Part shown: positions 47,134-55,458 of the stretch, piece by piece | How positions within the stretch are numbered: position 1 is the first letter of the stretch | Layout: each line of letters opens with the position of its first letter | Source: Streptomyces humi | GTDB taxonomy: Bacteria > Actinomycetota > Actinomycetes > Streptomycetales > Streptomycetaceae | Direction: 5' to 3' | Assembly (NCBI RefSeq): GCF_001005085.2 | Contig: NZ_LBMU02000027.1 | Location: 124,001-188,000 of the forward strand | Length of the DNA stretch: 64,000 nt | The notes under the pieces: generated by a model | The model's input: the letters and a program-made list of their open reading frames with translations, nothing else | The model's database searches: none | What the model was told of the DNA's origin: nothing | Translations under genes and position numbers: made by a program

Positions 47134-49257
47134 TTGTCCACGCCCGCCCACGACCCGCTCCCGGACCGGCCCACGGCCCCCGCCACCGCAGCCGCCACCA
47201 CCGCCACCAGCACCGGCACCGGCGTCGGCACCGATCTCCTCTCCCGCGAGCGTTCCCACCTCAGCGAGTCCCGGGCCGCCCTGCGCGCCATGCGTGAGGA
47301 CGTGGAGTCGCTGGACATCAGCAACGTCACCGCGAACTGGGTCAACGCCGAGGTCCTGGCCCGCCAGATCGACGAGCGCATCAAGGCGCTGGCGGACCTC
47401 AGCGACACCCCGCTCTTCTTCGGCCGCCTCGACTACCTGCACGCCCCCGGCGCCGACCAGGCCGAGGGCGCGGACGGGGAGCGCTTCTACATCGGCCGCC
47501 GGCACGTGCACGACCACGACGGCGACCCGATGGTCATCGACTGGCGGGCGCCGGTCTCGCAGCCGTTCTACCGGGCGTCCAAGAAGGACCCGATGGACAT
47601 CGCGCTGCGCCGCCGGTTCGGCTACACGCGCGGCGAGATCACGGCGTACGAGGACGAGCACCTGTCGGATCCGGCGGAGGCGGCACGCACCAGCAAGCTG
47701 CTCCAGCAGGAGATCGAGCGGCCGCGTGTCGGCCCGATGCGCGACATCGTCGCGACCATCCAGCCGGAGCAGGACGAGATCGTGCGCAGCGGGCTGGGCG
47801 GCACGGTGTGCGTGCAGGGCGGGCCGGGGACCGGGAAGACGGCCGTCGGCCTGCACCGGGTGGCCTACCTCCTCTACGCGCACCGGGAGCGGCTGGCCCG
47901 CACCGGCACCCTCGTCATCGGCCCGAACAAGTCCTTCCTGCACTACATCGAGCAGGTGCTGCCCGCGCTGGGCGAGCTGACGGTCCAGCAGGCGACGGTG
48001 GACGACCTGGTGGGCCGGCACGTCGAGCTGCGGGGGACCGACGACGCGGCCGCCGCGGTCGTCAAGGGCGACGCCAGGATGGCGGAGGTCCTGCGCCGGG
48101 CCGTGTACGCGCACGTCACGATGCCCGCCGAGCCGGTCGTGGTGGTCCGCGGCTCCCGGCGCTGGCGGGTTCCGGCGTACGAACTGGAGGACATCGTCCG
48201 CGAGTTGCTGGAGCGGGGGATCCGGTACGGCGCCGCGCGCGAGGCCCTGCCGCAGCGCATCGCGCACGCGGTGCTGGTCCAGATGGAGCGGTCCGGGGAG
48301 GCGCCCGACGACCGCGTGCAGGACTCGGTGGCGCGCAACGCGGCGGTGAAGGCGGCCGTGAAGCAGCTCTGGCCGCCGGTCGACCCGGCGAAGCTGGTGC
48401 TGCGCCTGCTCACGGACGCGGACTTCCTGGCGGAGCACGCCGACGGGATCCTCACCGAGGACGAGCAGAAGAGGATCGTCCGGGCGAAGCCCGTGCGGTC
48501 GGTGAAGGCGGCCAGCTGGTCGCCCGCGGACGCCGTGCTGATCGACGAGGCGACGGATCTGGTGGAGCGGACGCACTCGCTCGGCCATGTGGTCCTCGAC
48601 GAGGCGCAGGACCTGTCGCCGATGCAGTACCGCGCGGTGGGCCGCCGCTGCACCACGGGCTCGGCGACCGTCCTCGGCGACCTGGCGCAGGGCACGACGC
48701 CCTGGGCGACCCGGAGCTGGGACGAGGCGCTGGCCCACCTCGGCAAGGCGGACGGCGTGATCGAGGAGCTGACGGCGGGTTTCCGCGTCCCCACCGACGT
48801 GATCACCTACGCCTCGCGGCTCCTCCCGCACATCGCCCCCGGCCTGACCCCGGTCGCCTCGGTCCGTGAGAACCCCGGGTTCTTCGACCTCCGCGCCGTC
48901 ACCGGGGTCGCCGACGTGGTGGCGGCCTGCGAGGAGCTGCTGCGCAACGAGGGCTCGACGGGTCTGATCGCGGCGGACGCGCGGGTGCCGGACCTCGCGG
49001 AGGCGTTGGCGGCGGCGGGCATCGGCTGTCTCGCCCCCGGTGAGGAGACCACCGCCGAGACCCGCCTCACGCTGGTCCCGGCCTCGCTCGCCAAGGGCCT
49101 GGAGTACGACTACGTGGTCCTCGACGAACCGCAGGCGGTGGTCGACGGCGAACCGGACGAACGCACCGGCCTGCGGCGCCTGTACGTGACCCTCACCCGG
49201 GCCGTGTCCGGCCTGATCGTGACCCACGCGGCCCCGCTGCCACCGCAGCTGGTCTGA
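47134..49257 (+). CDS. HelD-like UvrD/Rep superfamily helicase
   Basis: 707-residue superfamily-1 ATPase of the HelD type, which in actinobacteria remodels or rescues RNA polymerase. A long N-terminal coiled arm (about residues 30-110) precedes Walker A GGPGTGKT (about 229-236); motif II is VVLDEAQDL and the C-terminal motifs are LVPASLAKGLEYDYVVLDEP and RLYVTLTRAVSGL. The start is TTG 47134 with CGGAGG 7 nt upstream. It could be a HelR-type rifamycin protection factor or a housekeeping HelD; sequence alone does not decide. Confidence 0.88.
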   Translation: MSTPAHDPLPDRPTAPATAAATTATSTGTGVGTDLLSRERSHLSESRAALRAMREDVESLDISNVTANWVNAEVLARQIDERIKALADLSDTPLFFGRLDYLHAPGADQAEGADGERFYIGRRHVHDHDGDPMVIDWRAPVSQPFYRASKKDPMDIALRRRFGYTRGEITAYEDEHLSDPAEAARTSKLLQQEIERPRVGPMRDIVATIQPEQDEIVRSGLGGTVCVQGGPGTGKTAVGLHRVAYLLYAHRERLARTGTLVIGPNKSFLHYIEQVLPALGELTVQQATVDDLVGRHVELRGTDDAAAAVVKGDARMAEVLRRAVYAHVTMPAEPVVVVRGSRRWRVPAYELEDIVRELLERGIRYGAAREALPQRIAHAVLVQMERSGEAPDDRVQDSVARNAAVKAAVKQLWPPVDPAKLVLRLLTDADFLAEHADGILTEDEQKRIVRAKPVRSVKAASWSPADAVLIDEATDLVERTHSLGHVVLDEAQDLSPMQYRAVGRRCTTGSATVLGDLAQGTTPWATRSWDEALAHLGKADGVIEELTAGFRVPTDVITYASRLLPHIAPGLTPVASVRENPGFFDLRAVTGVADVVAACEELLRNEGSTGLIAADARVPDLAEALAAAGIGCLAPGEETTAETRLTLVPASLAKGLEYDYVVLDEPQAVVDGEPDERTGLRRLYVTLTRAVSGLIVTHAAPLPPQLV

Positions 49258-49277
49258 GCGGCCGGGGGGCGGCGGGG

Positions 49278-50063
49278 CTAGTGCGGTGCCACCCGGGAAC
49301 CGTCGCCGGGTGCGGGCGCGTGTGCGTGAAGGCTTGTCGCGTGGTTCCCCGCGTCCCTGGGCGGGACCGGTGAAGGGCGGTCCAGCGCCTGCCGCCACTC
49401 CCGTACCGCCTCCGCCGACACCGGCGCGGCCCAGCCACCCGGGCGGGCCGCGCCGCCGATGTGGAAGGCGTCGATGCCCGCCGGCAGGAGGTGGGGCACG
49501 TGGTCGAGTCGCAGGCCCCCGCCGACCAGGAGCGTCTGACCGTAGCCGGGCTCCCCGCGTCGGCCCGCCTCGGCCAGCAGCCTGGGGAGCCCCTCGTCCA
49601 CGCCCGTCGCGGCGCCCGCCGTGAGGTACGTGTCCAGGCCCGGCATGTCGGCGAGCTCCTTGCGCAGGGCATCCCGGTCGGCGGACCGGTCGATGGCCCG
49701 GTGGAAGGTCCACCGGCAGCCCGCCAGCACCTCCACCACCCGTTCCACCGCGCGCAGGTCCACCGCGCCCGCCGCGTCGAGGAACCCGAGCACGAACTGG
49801 TCGGCGCCGGCCGCCCGCAGTTCCCCGGCCACGTCCACCAGGCGGTCGGCGTCCCCCGCCGCGAACCCGTCCGCCAGCCGCAGCATCACGCGCAGGTCGA
49901 TGTCGACGGCGGCCCGGATCGCGGTGAAGGTCCTGGTCGGCGGGGTCAGCCCGTCGGCCGCCATGTCGGTGACCAGTTCGAGGCGGTCCGCGCCTCCGGC
50001 CTGGGCGGCGACCGCGTCCTCGGCGTCGAGGGCGATCACCTCCAGGACTGCACGCGTGCTCAT
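49278..50063 (-). CDS. cutC: CutC-family protein with repeat-derived tail
   Basis: 261-residue TIM-barrel CutC protein, historically tied to copper homeostasis but of unsettled function. Signature segments are LEVIALDAEDAVAAQAGGADRLEL, MLRLADGF, FHRAID and LLVGGGLRLDHV. ATG 50063 follows GAAGGGG closely. The last ~32 residues after VREWRQALDRP match no conserved CutC part and are encoded by a copy of the dispersed repeat (49326-49372). A dre-like site lies about 50 bp upstream. Confidence 0.87.
   Translation of the reverse strand: MSTRAVLEVIALDAEDAVAAQAGGADRLELVTDMAADGLTPPTRTFTAIRAAVDIDLRVMLRLADGFAAGDADRLVDVAGELRAAGADQFVLGFLDAAGAVDLRAVERVVEVLAGCRWTFHRAIDRSADRDALRKELADMPGLDTYLTAGAATGVDEGLPRLLAEAGRRGEPGYGQTLLVGGGLRLDHVPHLLPAGIDAFHIGGAARPGGWAAPVSAEAVREWRQALDRPSPVPPRDAGNHATSLHAHAPAPGDGSRVAPH
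49326..49372. repeat. Dispersed element inside the cutC 3' end
   Basis: GGCTTGTCGCGTGGTTCCCCGCGTCCC is a single-arm copy of the dispersed element. Here it is translated as the C-terminal tail of CutC rather than being intergenic. Confidence 0.65.
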
Positions 50064-50110
50064 AGGGCCCCTTCCGTGGTGTTCCCCGTGTACCCATGCG
50101 ACCGACCACA

Positions 50111-50126
50111 GGAGGTCTAGTCCAAT
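50111..50126. promoter_or_regulatory. DasR dre-like site upstream of cutC
   Basis: Minus-strand ATTGGACTAGACCTCC matches the 16-bp dre consensus (A C/G TGGTCTAGACCA C/G T) at about 11 of 16 positions, including the whole CTAGACC core. It is about 50 bp before the cutC start. The fit is imperfect. Confidence 0.3.
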
Positions 50127-50226
50127 CCAGGGTACGCGGGGAACACCGGCGCCCGCGAGACCGCCTCCTCCGTCACCCGGCCCGCCGCACCGTCGCGCGG
50201 CCCGTCGCACCGTCGCGCGGCCCGCG

Positions 50227-50895
50227 TCACGCGTAGAGGTTCAGCTCCCCGGCCGCCGCTCCCGTCAGCTCGTAGGTCGCGCCGTCCACGGAACGCCCGG
50301 TGTACAGCCGTACGAGCGTCGCCGCGTCCCCGATGAAGCGGGCCGGGGTCCTGGTTCCGCTCGGCTCGCCCAGTTGCAGGGGCTCGTCCACGTCGTCCAG
50401 GTCGGCCTGCACCCGCAGGTGGCCCCGCCCGCGGGTCACCCGGGCCAGCAGCGCGAGGGCGTGCGGCAGTCCCTCGCCCGCGTACGCCCCGGGCTCCCCG
50501 AGGGCGTCGCGGACGTCACCGGCGTGCACCCACTCACCGAGCGCGATCGGGTCGAACACACCGTCCTCCCGGCCCGCGATCACCGCCCCGGCCTCGGTCA
50601 TCCCGCGCTCCAGTTCGTCCAGCACGCGCGCGTTCGTCCACTCGGCGCGCTCCGCGATGTCCCGGTCGTTCGACGCGGGCGAGAACACGCCCGTCTCGAA
50701 ACGGTGTTCCACCACCCGGGCCAGCGCGGACGAGCAGTGCGCGAGCACATCGCGCACCGTCCATCCGGGACACGCGCCGGCCGGCAGCGCGAAGTCCGCG
50801 TCCGGCCGGGCGCGCAGCAGCGGGAGCAGGGTGTCGCGTTCGACGGTGAGGAGACGTCCGGGCAGCTGGGGATCGCGTACGTCGTCAAGAGTCAT
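50227..50895 (-). CDS. Maleylpyruvate isomerase/DinB-type mycothiol-dependent protein
   Basis: 222-residue protein of the MDMPI/DinB superfamily. The N-terminal four-helix bundle has LPAGACPGWTVRDVLAHCSS and a later GEWVHAGDVRDALGEP motif with the His residues expected at the metal site. Typically thiol-transferring or isomerising enzymes using mycothiol; substrate unknown. TAGCGT lies 7 nt before ATG 50895, fitting a leaderless transcript. It diverges from the HD gene across only 47 bp. Confidence 0.83.
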   Translation of the reverse strand: MTLDDVRDPQLPGRLLTVERDTLLPLLRARPDADFALPAGACPGWTVRDVLAHCSSALARVVEHRFETGVFSPASNDRDIAERAEWTNARVLDELERGMTEAGAVIAGREDGVFDPIALGEWVHAGDVRDALGEPGAYAGEGLPHALALLARVTRGRGHLRVQADLDDVDEPLQLGEPSGTRTPARFIGDAATLVRLYTGRSVDGATYELTGAAAGELNLYA

Positions 50896-50942
50896 GCCCG
50901 CCACGCTAGGGCGGGGTGGGCGGAGCGCGCGAGAATGGGCGC

Positions 50943-51641
50943 ATGGCCGATCTCGACGACCTGCGCTCCCGGTGGCTGCGCGCCCTCCGCGGCACGACGG
51001 ACGACGCCCGCCACCCCGACTCCGCCCTTCACCCCGACCCCGCCCGTCACCCAGACCCCGCCCGGTACGCCGACGCGCTGCTGGAGCGCTGGCAGGAGCC
51101 CCAGCGGCGGTATCACACGCTCGCCCACCTCACCGCGGTCCTCGACCGTGTCGACGTGCTGGCGGAGTACGCGGACGAGCCGGACCTGGTCCGGCTCGCC
51201 GCCTGGTTCCACGACGCGGTGTACGCGCCGGACCGCTCGGAGAACGAGGAGCGCTCGGCCCGGCTCGCCGAGCGCGCCCTGCCCGAGGCCGGGGTGCCCG
51301 GGGCCGGCACCGCCGAGGTGGCCCGCCTGGTGCGGCTCACCGTCACCCACGACCCGGCCCCCGGCGACCGCAACGGCGAGGTGCTGTGCGACGCCGACCT
51401 GGCGATCCTGGCCGCTCCGCCCGCCGCGTACGCCGCCTACACCGCCGAGGTGCGCGAGGAGTACCACTTCGTGCCCAACGAGGCCTTCCGGGCGGGCCGT
51501 TCCGCGGTACTTCGCCAACTCCTGGATCTGCCCAGGCTGTTCAGAACGCCGTACGGCCGCACCGAGTGGGAGCCGACCGCCCGCTACAACCTCACCGCCG
51601 AGCTGGAAATGCTGTCGACCGCCGAGGATCCGGCGTCCTAG
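50943..51641 (+). CDS. HD-domain metal-dependent hydrolase
   Basis: 232-residue predicted HD-fold phosphohydrolase. The metal ligands are His58 (YHTLAHL), His90-Asp91 (WFHDAVY) and a later CDADLAIL aspartate. An HPDPAR repeat (residues 24-40) stems from a short DNA duplication. ATG 50943 lies 6 nt after GAGAAT. Substrate unknown. The next gene begins 10 bp downstream, with its -10 box overlapping this stop codon. Confidence 0.83.
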   Translation: MADLDDLRSRWLRALRGTTDDARHPDSALHPDPARHPDPARYADALLERWQEPQRRYHTLAHLTAVLDRVDVLAEYADEPDLVRLAAWFHDAVYAPDRSENEERSARLAERALPEAGVPGAGTAEVARLVRLTVTHDPAPGDRNGEVLCDADLAILAAPPAAYAAYTAEVREEYHFVPNEAFRAGRSAVLRQLLDLPRLFRTPYGRTEWEPTARYNLTAELEMLSTAEDPAS

Positions 51642-51651
51642 GGTGCGGCCC

Positions 51652-52722
51652 ATGCGTGAAATGGGCGGGGATCAGGTGACAGCGGCCGTCGCGGGCTGTG
51701 TGGCGGCCCTGGGGGCGGCAGTGGACCGGAACTGGACCGAGGTGACGGCCGGCGGGCTGGACTGGAACTGCCATCAGACGGCGGTCCATGTCGCCGACGA
51801 CCTCGTCGCGTACGCCGCCAACCTGGCCGGCCGCGCCCGGGACGCGTACGTGCCCTTCGAGCTCACGCTCGACGACGGCACCGACAACTCCGGTCTGCTG
51901 CACGTGATCGAGACGACCGGCGCCCTGCTCGCCGCCACCGTCCGCACCACCTCCCGGCAGGTCCGCGCCTTCCACCCGTACCCCTTCCGCAGTGCCGACC
52001 GGGCGGGCTTCGCCGCGATGGGGGTGGCCGAGGTACTGCTGCACACGCACGACATGGCACAGGGCCTGGGGCTCCCCTACCGTCCCGCCGAGGAGCTCGC
52101 CGAGTCCGTCCTCGCCTACCTGTTCCCGCACGTCCAGCCCGGCCCGGCGCCCTGGGAGACCCTGCTGTGGGCGACCGGCCGCGGCGGGCTGCCCGGCCGT
52201 GCCCCCGTCACCGGCTGGCGCTGGAACAACAACCTCGTCATCCCCGCCGAACGCCTCGACCTGGTCGGCATCCGCCCCGCGGAGGCCCGTGACCTGCGCC
52301 TCGGCGGCGACGGCGGCTTCGAGTGGATCGAGGGCGGCCCGTACGAGGGCACCCGGGACGCGGCCGGCTTCCTGCTGAAGGCGTACGAAGGGGGCGTGCA
52401 CCGGCCGGAGTTCGGGGTCTTCGCACTGGTCCGCCGCGACGACGGCCTGGCGGTCGGCGGTATCGGCTTCCACTCCGCGCCGGACGAGGAGGGCCGCGTC
52501 GAGATCGGCTACGACCTGACCGAGGCCGCCCGCGGCCACGGCTACGCGACGGAGGCGCTCCGCGCCCTGGCCGACTGGGCACTGGCCCGCGACGACGTAC
52601 GCTCCGTGTTCGCGACGACCGAACCCGCCAACGCCCCCTCCCAGGCCGTGCTCTCCCGCGCCGGTTTCACCAGGGTGAGCGCGGCCGGCGAGGGGCCGGC
52701 CTTCGAACTGCGCGCCGGGTAG
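51652..52722 (+). CDS. MDMPI/DinB-like domain fused to a GNAT
   Basis: 356-residue two-domain protein. Residues 1-200 resemble the mycothiol-dependent maleylpyruvate isomerase/DinB fold (WNCHQTAVHVADDLVAYA, MGVAEVLLHTHDMAQGLGL). Residues 205-356 form a RimJ/RimL-type GNAT with acetyl-CoA loop RGHGYATEALRAL and NAPSQAVLSRAGF. The fusion suggests acetylation and thiol chemistry on the same molecule. TAGGGT (51639-51644) lies 7 nt before ATG, sharing its TAG with the upstream stop codon. Confidence 0.82.
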   Translation: MREMGGDQVTAAVAGCVAALGAAVDRNWTEVTAGGLDWNCHQTAVHVADDLVAYAANLAGRARDAYVPFELTLDDGTDNSGLLHVIETTGALLAATVRTTSRQVRAFHPYPFRSADRAGFAAMGVAEVLLHTHDMAQGLGLPYRPAEELAESVLAYLFPHVQPGPAPWETLLWATGRGGLPGRAPVTGWRWNNNLVIPAERLDLVGIRPAEARDLRLGGDGGFEWIEGGPYEGTRDAAGFLLKAYEGGVHRPEFGVFALVRRDDGLAVGGIGFHSAPDEEGRVEIGYDLTEAARGHGYATEALRALADWALARDDVRSVFATTEPANAPSQAVLSRAGFTRVSAAGEGPAFELRAG

Positions 52723-52728
52723 CGGCCG

Positions 52729-52998
52729 TCACCGGGGAGCGTCGCTCTTGCGTCTGCGCAGCCCCGCCCCGTGCAGCAGTCGTACCACCTCACGGCTGCT
52801 GACCTCCACGGCGCCGGCCCGTACCGCGTCGGCGTAGCGGTGGGAGGGGATGTCGTAGTGGTCGCGTTCGAAGGCGCGGCGCGGGACGGCCAGTTCCTCG
52901 GCGAAGCCATGCAGTTCGGCGTAGGAGACGTCGCTGACCAGGTGGGACCACATCCGGCCGTGGCCCGGCCAGTTCGGCGGGTCGATGTAGACGGTCAC
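52729..52998 (-). CDS. DUF4031 protein
   Basis: 89-residue member of DUF4031, beginning VTVYIDPPNWPGHGRMWSHL, the family hallmark; FDRDHYDIPSHRY-like text (FERDHYDIPSHRY) follows. The GTG start overlaps the stop of the upstream gene (GTGA). Function unknown. Confidence 0.85.
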   Translation of the reverse strand: MTVYIDPPNWPGHGRMWSHLVSDVSYAELHGFAEELAVPRRAFERDHYDIPSHRYADAVRAGAVEVSSREVVRLLHGAGLRRRKSDAPR

Positions 52999-53381
52999 GA
53001 GGACGACGTCCCGCTGCCGGTGGCCCGGCCGAGCGAGCCGACGGAGGCGACCTTCACGCCCGCCTTGTGGCACACCCAGTGCGGATCGGGGCCGAGTTCC
53101 GGTTCCACGTCCAGGGCGTGCGGGTCGCCGGAGCCGCACACCGGGCACAACGGCCAGCGGCCGTACCGCTCCAGGAGCGCGTCCTGCACGTCCTGGGCGA
53201 CCAGCCCCGCCACGTACCCCGCGCCCTCCGGCCACTGCTCGACCCACCAGCGCCGCTGCACGACGGAGTCCTCGACCAGGGAGACCACGTCCGCCTCGGC
53301 GACCTCGCCCGCGACGAGATCCGCGAGCACCAGGGCGCGGGCGGCGTGCAACGACTGTTCCAGGGGGCTTACGGGGTCCAT
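52995..53381 (-). CDS. Hypothetical protein with CPVC motif
   Basis: 128-residue protein. The helical N-terminal two thirds (RALVLADLVAGEVAEADVVSLVED, RRWWVEQWPEG) lead to a possible zinc-binding end (WPLCPVCGSGDPH, then HWVCHK). It overlaps the DUF4031 gene by 4 nt, so they form an operon. CACAAT lies 6 nt before ATG 53381. Only 55 bp separate it from the divergent rpiR start. No family recognised. Confidence 0.72.
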   Translation of the reverse strand: MDPVSPLEQSLHAARALVLADLVAGEVAEADVVSLVEDSVVQRRWWVEQWPEGAGYVAGLVAQDVQDALLERYGRWPLCPVCGSGDPHALDVEPELGPDPHWVCHKAGVKVASVGSLGRATGSGTSSS

Positions 53382-53400
53382 GGTCCCATTGTGCGCGGTC

Positions 53401-53463
53401 TTGACCCGGAGCCCGATACGAAAATATCTTTCAAGGGTGACCGAGGAGGTGAAGGAAATTTTC
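53401..53463 (+). promoter_or_regulatory. rpiR promoter with two GAAA-n-TTTC operators
   Basis: TTGACC (53401-53406), 18-bp spacer, TATCTT (53425-53430), then 6 nt to GTG 53437 define a leaderless promoter. A GAAA-N5-TTTC dyad (53420-53432) overlaps the -10 box and a GAAA-T-TTTC palindrome (53455-53463) lies 33 bp further centre to centre, inside the coding start. This fits autorepression by the RpiR protein. Confidence 0.7.
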
Positions 53464-54375
53464 ACTCCGCACGGAAGCGGCCCGCCGGGCGCGAACCCGC
53501 CGGCCCCGGCCGCCCTCGCGGCCAAGGTGCGTACCCTCGCGCCTTCCATGACCCGCTCCATGCAGCGCGTCGCGGAGGCGGTCGCCGGGGACCCCGCGGG
53601 CTGCGCCGCCCTCACCGTCACCGGCCTCGCGGAACTCACCGGCACCAGCGAGGCGACCGTCGTGCGCACGGCCCGGCTGCTCGGCTACCCCGGCTACCGC
53701 GACCTGCGGCTCGCCCTCGCCGGGCTCGCCGCTCAGCAGCAGTCGGGGCGGGCGCCCGCGATCACCACCGACATCGCCGTGGACGACCCGATCGCCGACG
53801 TCGTCGCGAAACTCGCGTACGAGGAGCAGCAGACCCTGGCGGACACGGCCGCCGGCCTCGACACCGGGCAGCTGGGGGCGGCCGTCAGCGCGCTCGCCGG
53901 GGCGCGGCGGACCGACGTGTACGGCATCGGGGCGTCCGGTCTGGTCGCCCAGGACCTCACGCAGAAGCTGCTGCGGATAGGGCTGATAGCGCATGCTCCC
54001 GGTGATCCGCACCTCGCCGTCACCAACGCGGTGCAGCTGCGGGCGGGTGACGTGGCGATCGCCATCACGCACTCCGGGTCCACCGGGGACGTCATCGAGC
54101 CGCTGCGGGCCGCGTTCGAGCGCGGGGCCACGACCGTTGCCGTCACCGGGCGGCCGGACGCGCCGGTGACGCAGTACGCCGACCATGTGCTCACCACCTC
54201 GACGTCGCGGGAGAGTGAACTTCGGCCCGCGGCGATGTCCTCGCGGACGAGTCAGCTGCTGGTGGTGGATTGTCTGTTCGTGGGCGTGGCGCAGCGGACC
54301 TTCGAAGCGGCGGCACCGGCGTTGGCGGCGTCGTACGAGGCGCTCGCTCATCGGCACCGGAGTCTGCCGCGATAG
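53437..54375 (+). CDS. RpiR/MurR-type regulator with SIS domain
   Basis: 312-residue regulator. The N-terminal helix-turn-helix 6 (about residues 35-110) contains LTGTSEATVVRTARLLGYPGYRDLRLAL. The SIS sugar-phosphate-binding domain (about 140-290) contains VYGIGASGLVAQDL and AITHSGSTGDVIEPL. The neighbouring murQ and EIIBC genes indicate MurNAc 6-phosphate as effector. GTG 53437 is chosen from the promoter position; GTG 53449 is an alternative. Confidence 0.9.
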   Translation: MTEEVKEIFTPHGSGPPGANPPAPAALAAKVRTLAPSMTRSMQRVAEAVAGDPAGCAALTVTGLAELTGTSEATVVRTARLLGYPGYRDLRLALAGLAAQQQSGRAPAITTDIAVDDPIADVVAKLAYEEQQTLADTAAGLDTGQLGAAVSALAGARRTDVYGIGASGLVAQDLTQKLLRIGLIAHAPGDPHLAVTNAVQLRAGDVAIAITHSGSTGDVIEPLRAAFERGATTVAVTGRPDAPVTQYADHVLTTSTSRESELRPAAMSSRTSQLLVVDCLFVGVAQRTFEAAAPALAASYEALAHRHRSLPR

Positions 54376-54404
54376 ACCGTGGGGTGCGTGTCGCGTCACT
54401 GCCA

Positions 54405-54475
54405 CGGGTGGTTGTGGCTGGTCGCGCAGTTCCTCCCCCGGCCTTCGGCCGGGGGTGCCCCCAACGCCCCTGAGT
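54405..54475. repeat. Dispersed element with nested hairpin
   Basis: GGCTGGTCGCGCAGTTCCTCC is followed by the strong stem CCCCCGGCC-TTC-GGCCGGGGG. It lies between rpiR and murQ on the same strand and could attenuate transcription between them. Confidence 0.65.
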
Positions 54476-54512
54476 TGATGCACTCGTCCGCGTCGGAAAG
54501 AGCCGTCTGCCC

Positions 54513-55442
54513 ATGACCACCGAACACCACGGCCTCCGTGCCGAACTCGACTCGCTCACCACCGAGGCCTTCAGACCGGACCTCGCCGAGATCGACACAC
54601 TCCCCACCCTCGACATCGCCCGCCTGATGAACGGCGAGGACGCCCAGGTCGCAGCCGCGGTGGCGCGGTGCCTGCCCGCGATCTCGGACGCCATCGACGC
54701 CGTCGCCGCCCGGATGGCGCACGGCGGACGGCTGGTGTACGCGGGGGCCGGCACCGCCGGGCGGCTGGGGATCCTCGACGCCTCCGAGTGTCCGCCCACC
54801 TTCAACACCCGGCCCGGTCAGGTCGTAGGGGTGATCGCGGGCGGGCCCGCGGCCATGGTCACGTCCGTCGAAGGTGCCGAGGACTCGGCGGAGCTGGCCC
54901 GGCAGGACCTGGACGCGCTCGGGATCGGCGCGGCGGACACGGTCGTCGGGATCTCGGCGTCCGGCCGCACCCCCTACGCCGTCGGCGCCGTCGAGCACGC
55001 CCGCGCCCTCGGCGCCCTGACCGTCGGTCTCTCCTGCAACGCGGCCAGCGCGCTCGCGGCCGCCGCCGAGCACGGCATCGAGGTCGTCGTCGGCCCCGAG
55101 CTGCTGACCGGCTCCACCCGGCTCAAGGCGGGCACCGCCCAGAAGCTCGTCCTCAACATGCTGTCGACGGTCACGATGATCCGGCTCGGCAAGACCTACG
55201 GGAACCTGATGGTCGACGTCCGCGCCTCGAACGACAAGCTGCGCGCCCGTTCCCGGCGGATCGTCGCGCTGGCCACGGGCGCGTCGGACGCCGAGATCGA
55301 GGACGCCCTCACCGCGACCGGCGGGGAGGTGAAGAACGCCGTGCTGGTGATCCTGGCCGGCGTGGACGGGCCGGCCGCCGCCCGCCTTCTGGAGGAGTCC
55401 GGCGGCCACCTGCGCGCGGCGCTCACCGCGGCGGCCGGCTGA
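54513..55442 (+). CDS. murQ: N-acetylmuramic acid 6-phosphate etherase
   Basis: 309-residue SIS-fold lyase that cleaves the lactyl ether of MurNAc 6-phosphate to GlcNAc 6-phosphate and D-lactate. Signatures are GRLVYAGAGTAGRLGILDASECPPTF, EGAEDSAELA, GISASGRTPYAVGA and GSTRLKAGTAQKLVLNMLST. It lies between its regulator and a PTS transporter gene, giving a complete uptake-and-conversion set. The product feeds aminosugar catabolism. Confidence 0.95.
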   Translation: MTTEHHGLRAELDSLTTEAFRPDLAEIDTLPTLDIARLMNGEDAQVAAAVARCLPAISDAIDAVAARMAHGGRLVYAGAGTAGRLGILDASECPPTFNTRPGQVVGVIAGGPAAMVTSVEGAEDSAELARQDLDALGIGAADTVVGISASGRTPYAVGAVEHARALGALTVGLSCNAASALAAAAEHGIEVVVGPELLTGSTRLKAGTAQKLVLNMLSTVTMIRLGKTYGNLMVDVRASNDKLRARSRRIVALATGASDAEIEDALTATGGEVKNAVLVILAGVDGPAAARLLEESGGHLRAALTAAAG

Positions 55443-55458
55443 CCCGCACGCTCGGAGG

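Noticed and set aside
47005..50109. 1000-codon minus-strand open frame covering the HelD-like gene
   Set aside because: The plus strand carries all helicase motifs; the minus frame is Arg/Gly/Pro/His-rich shadow sequence.
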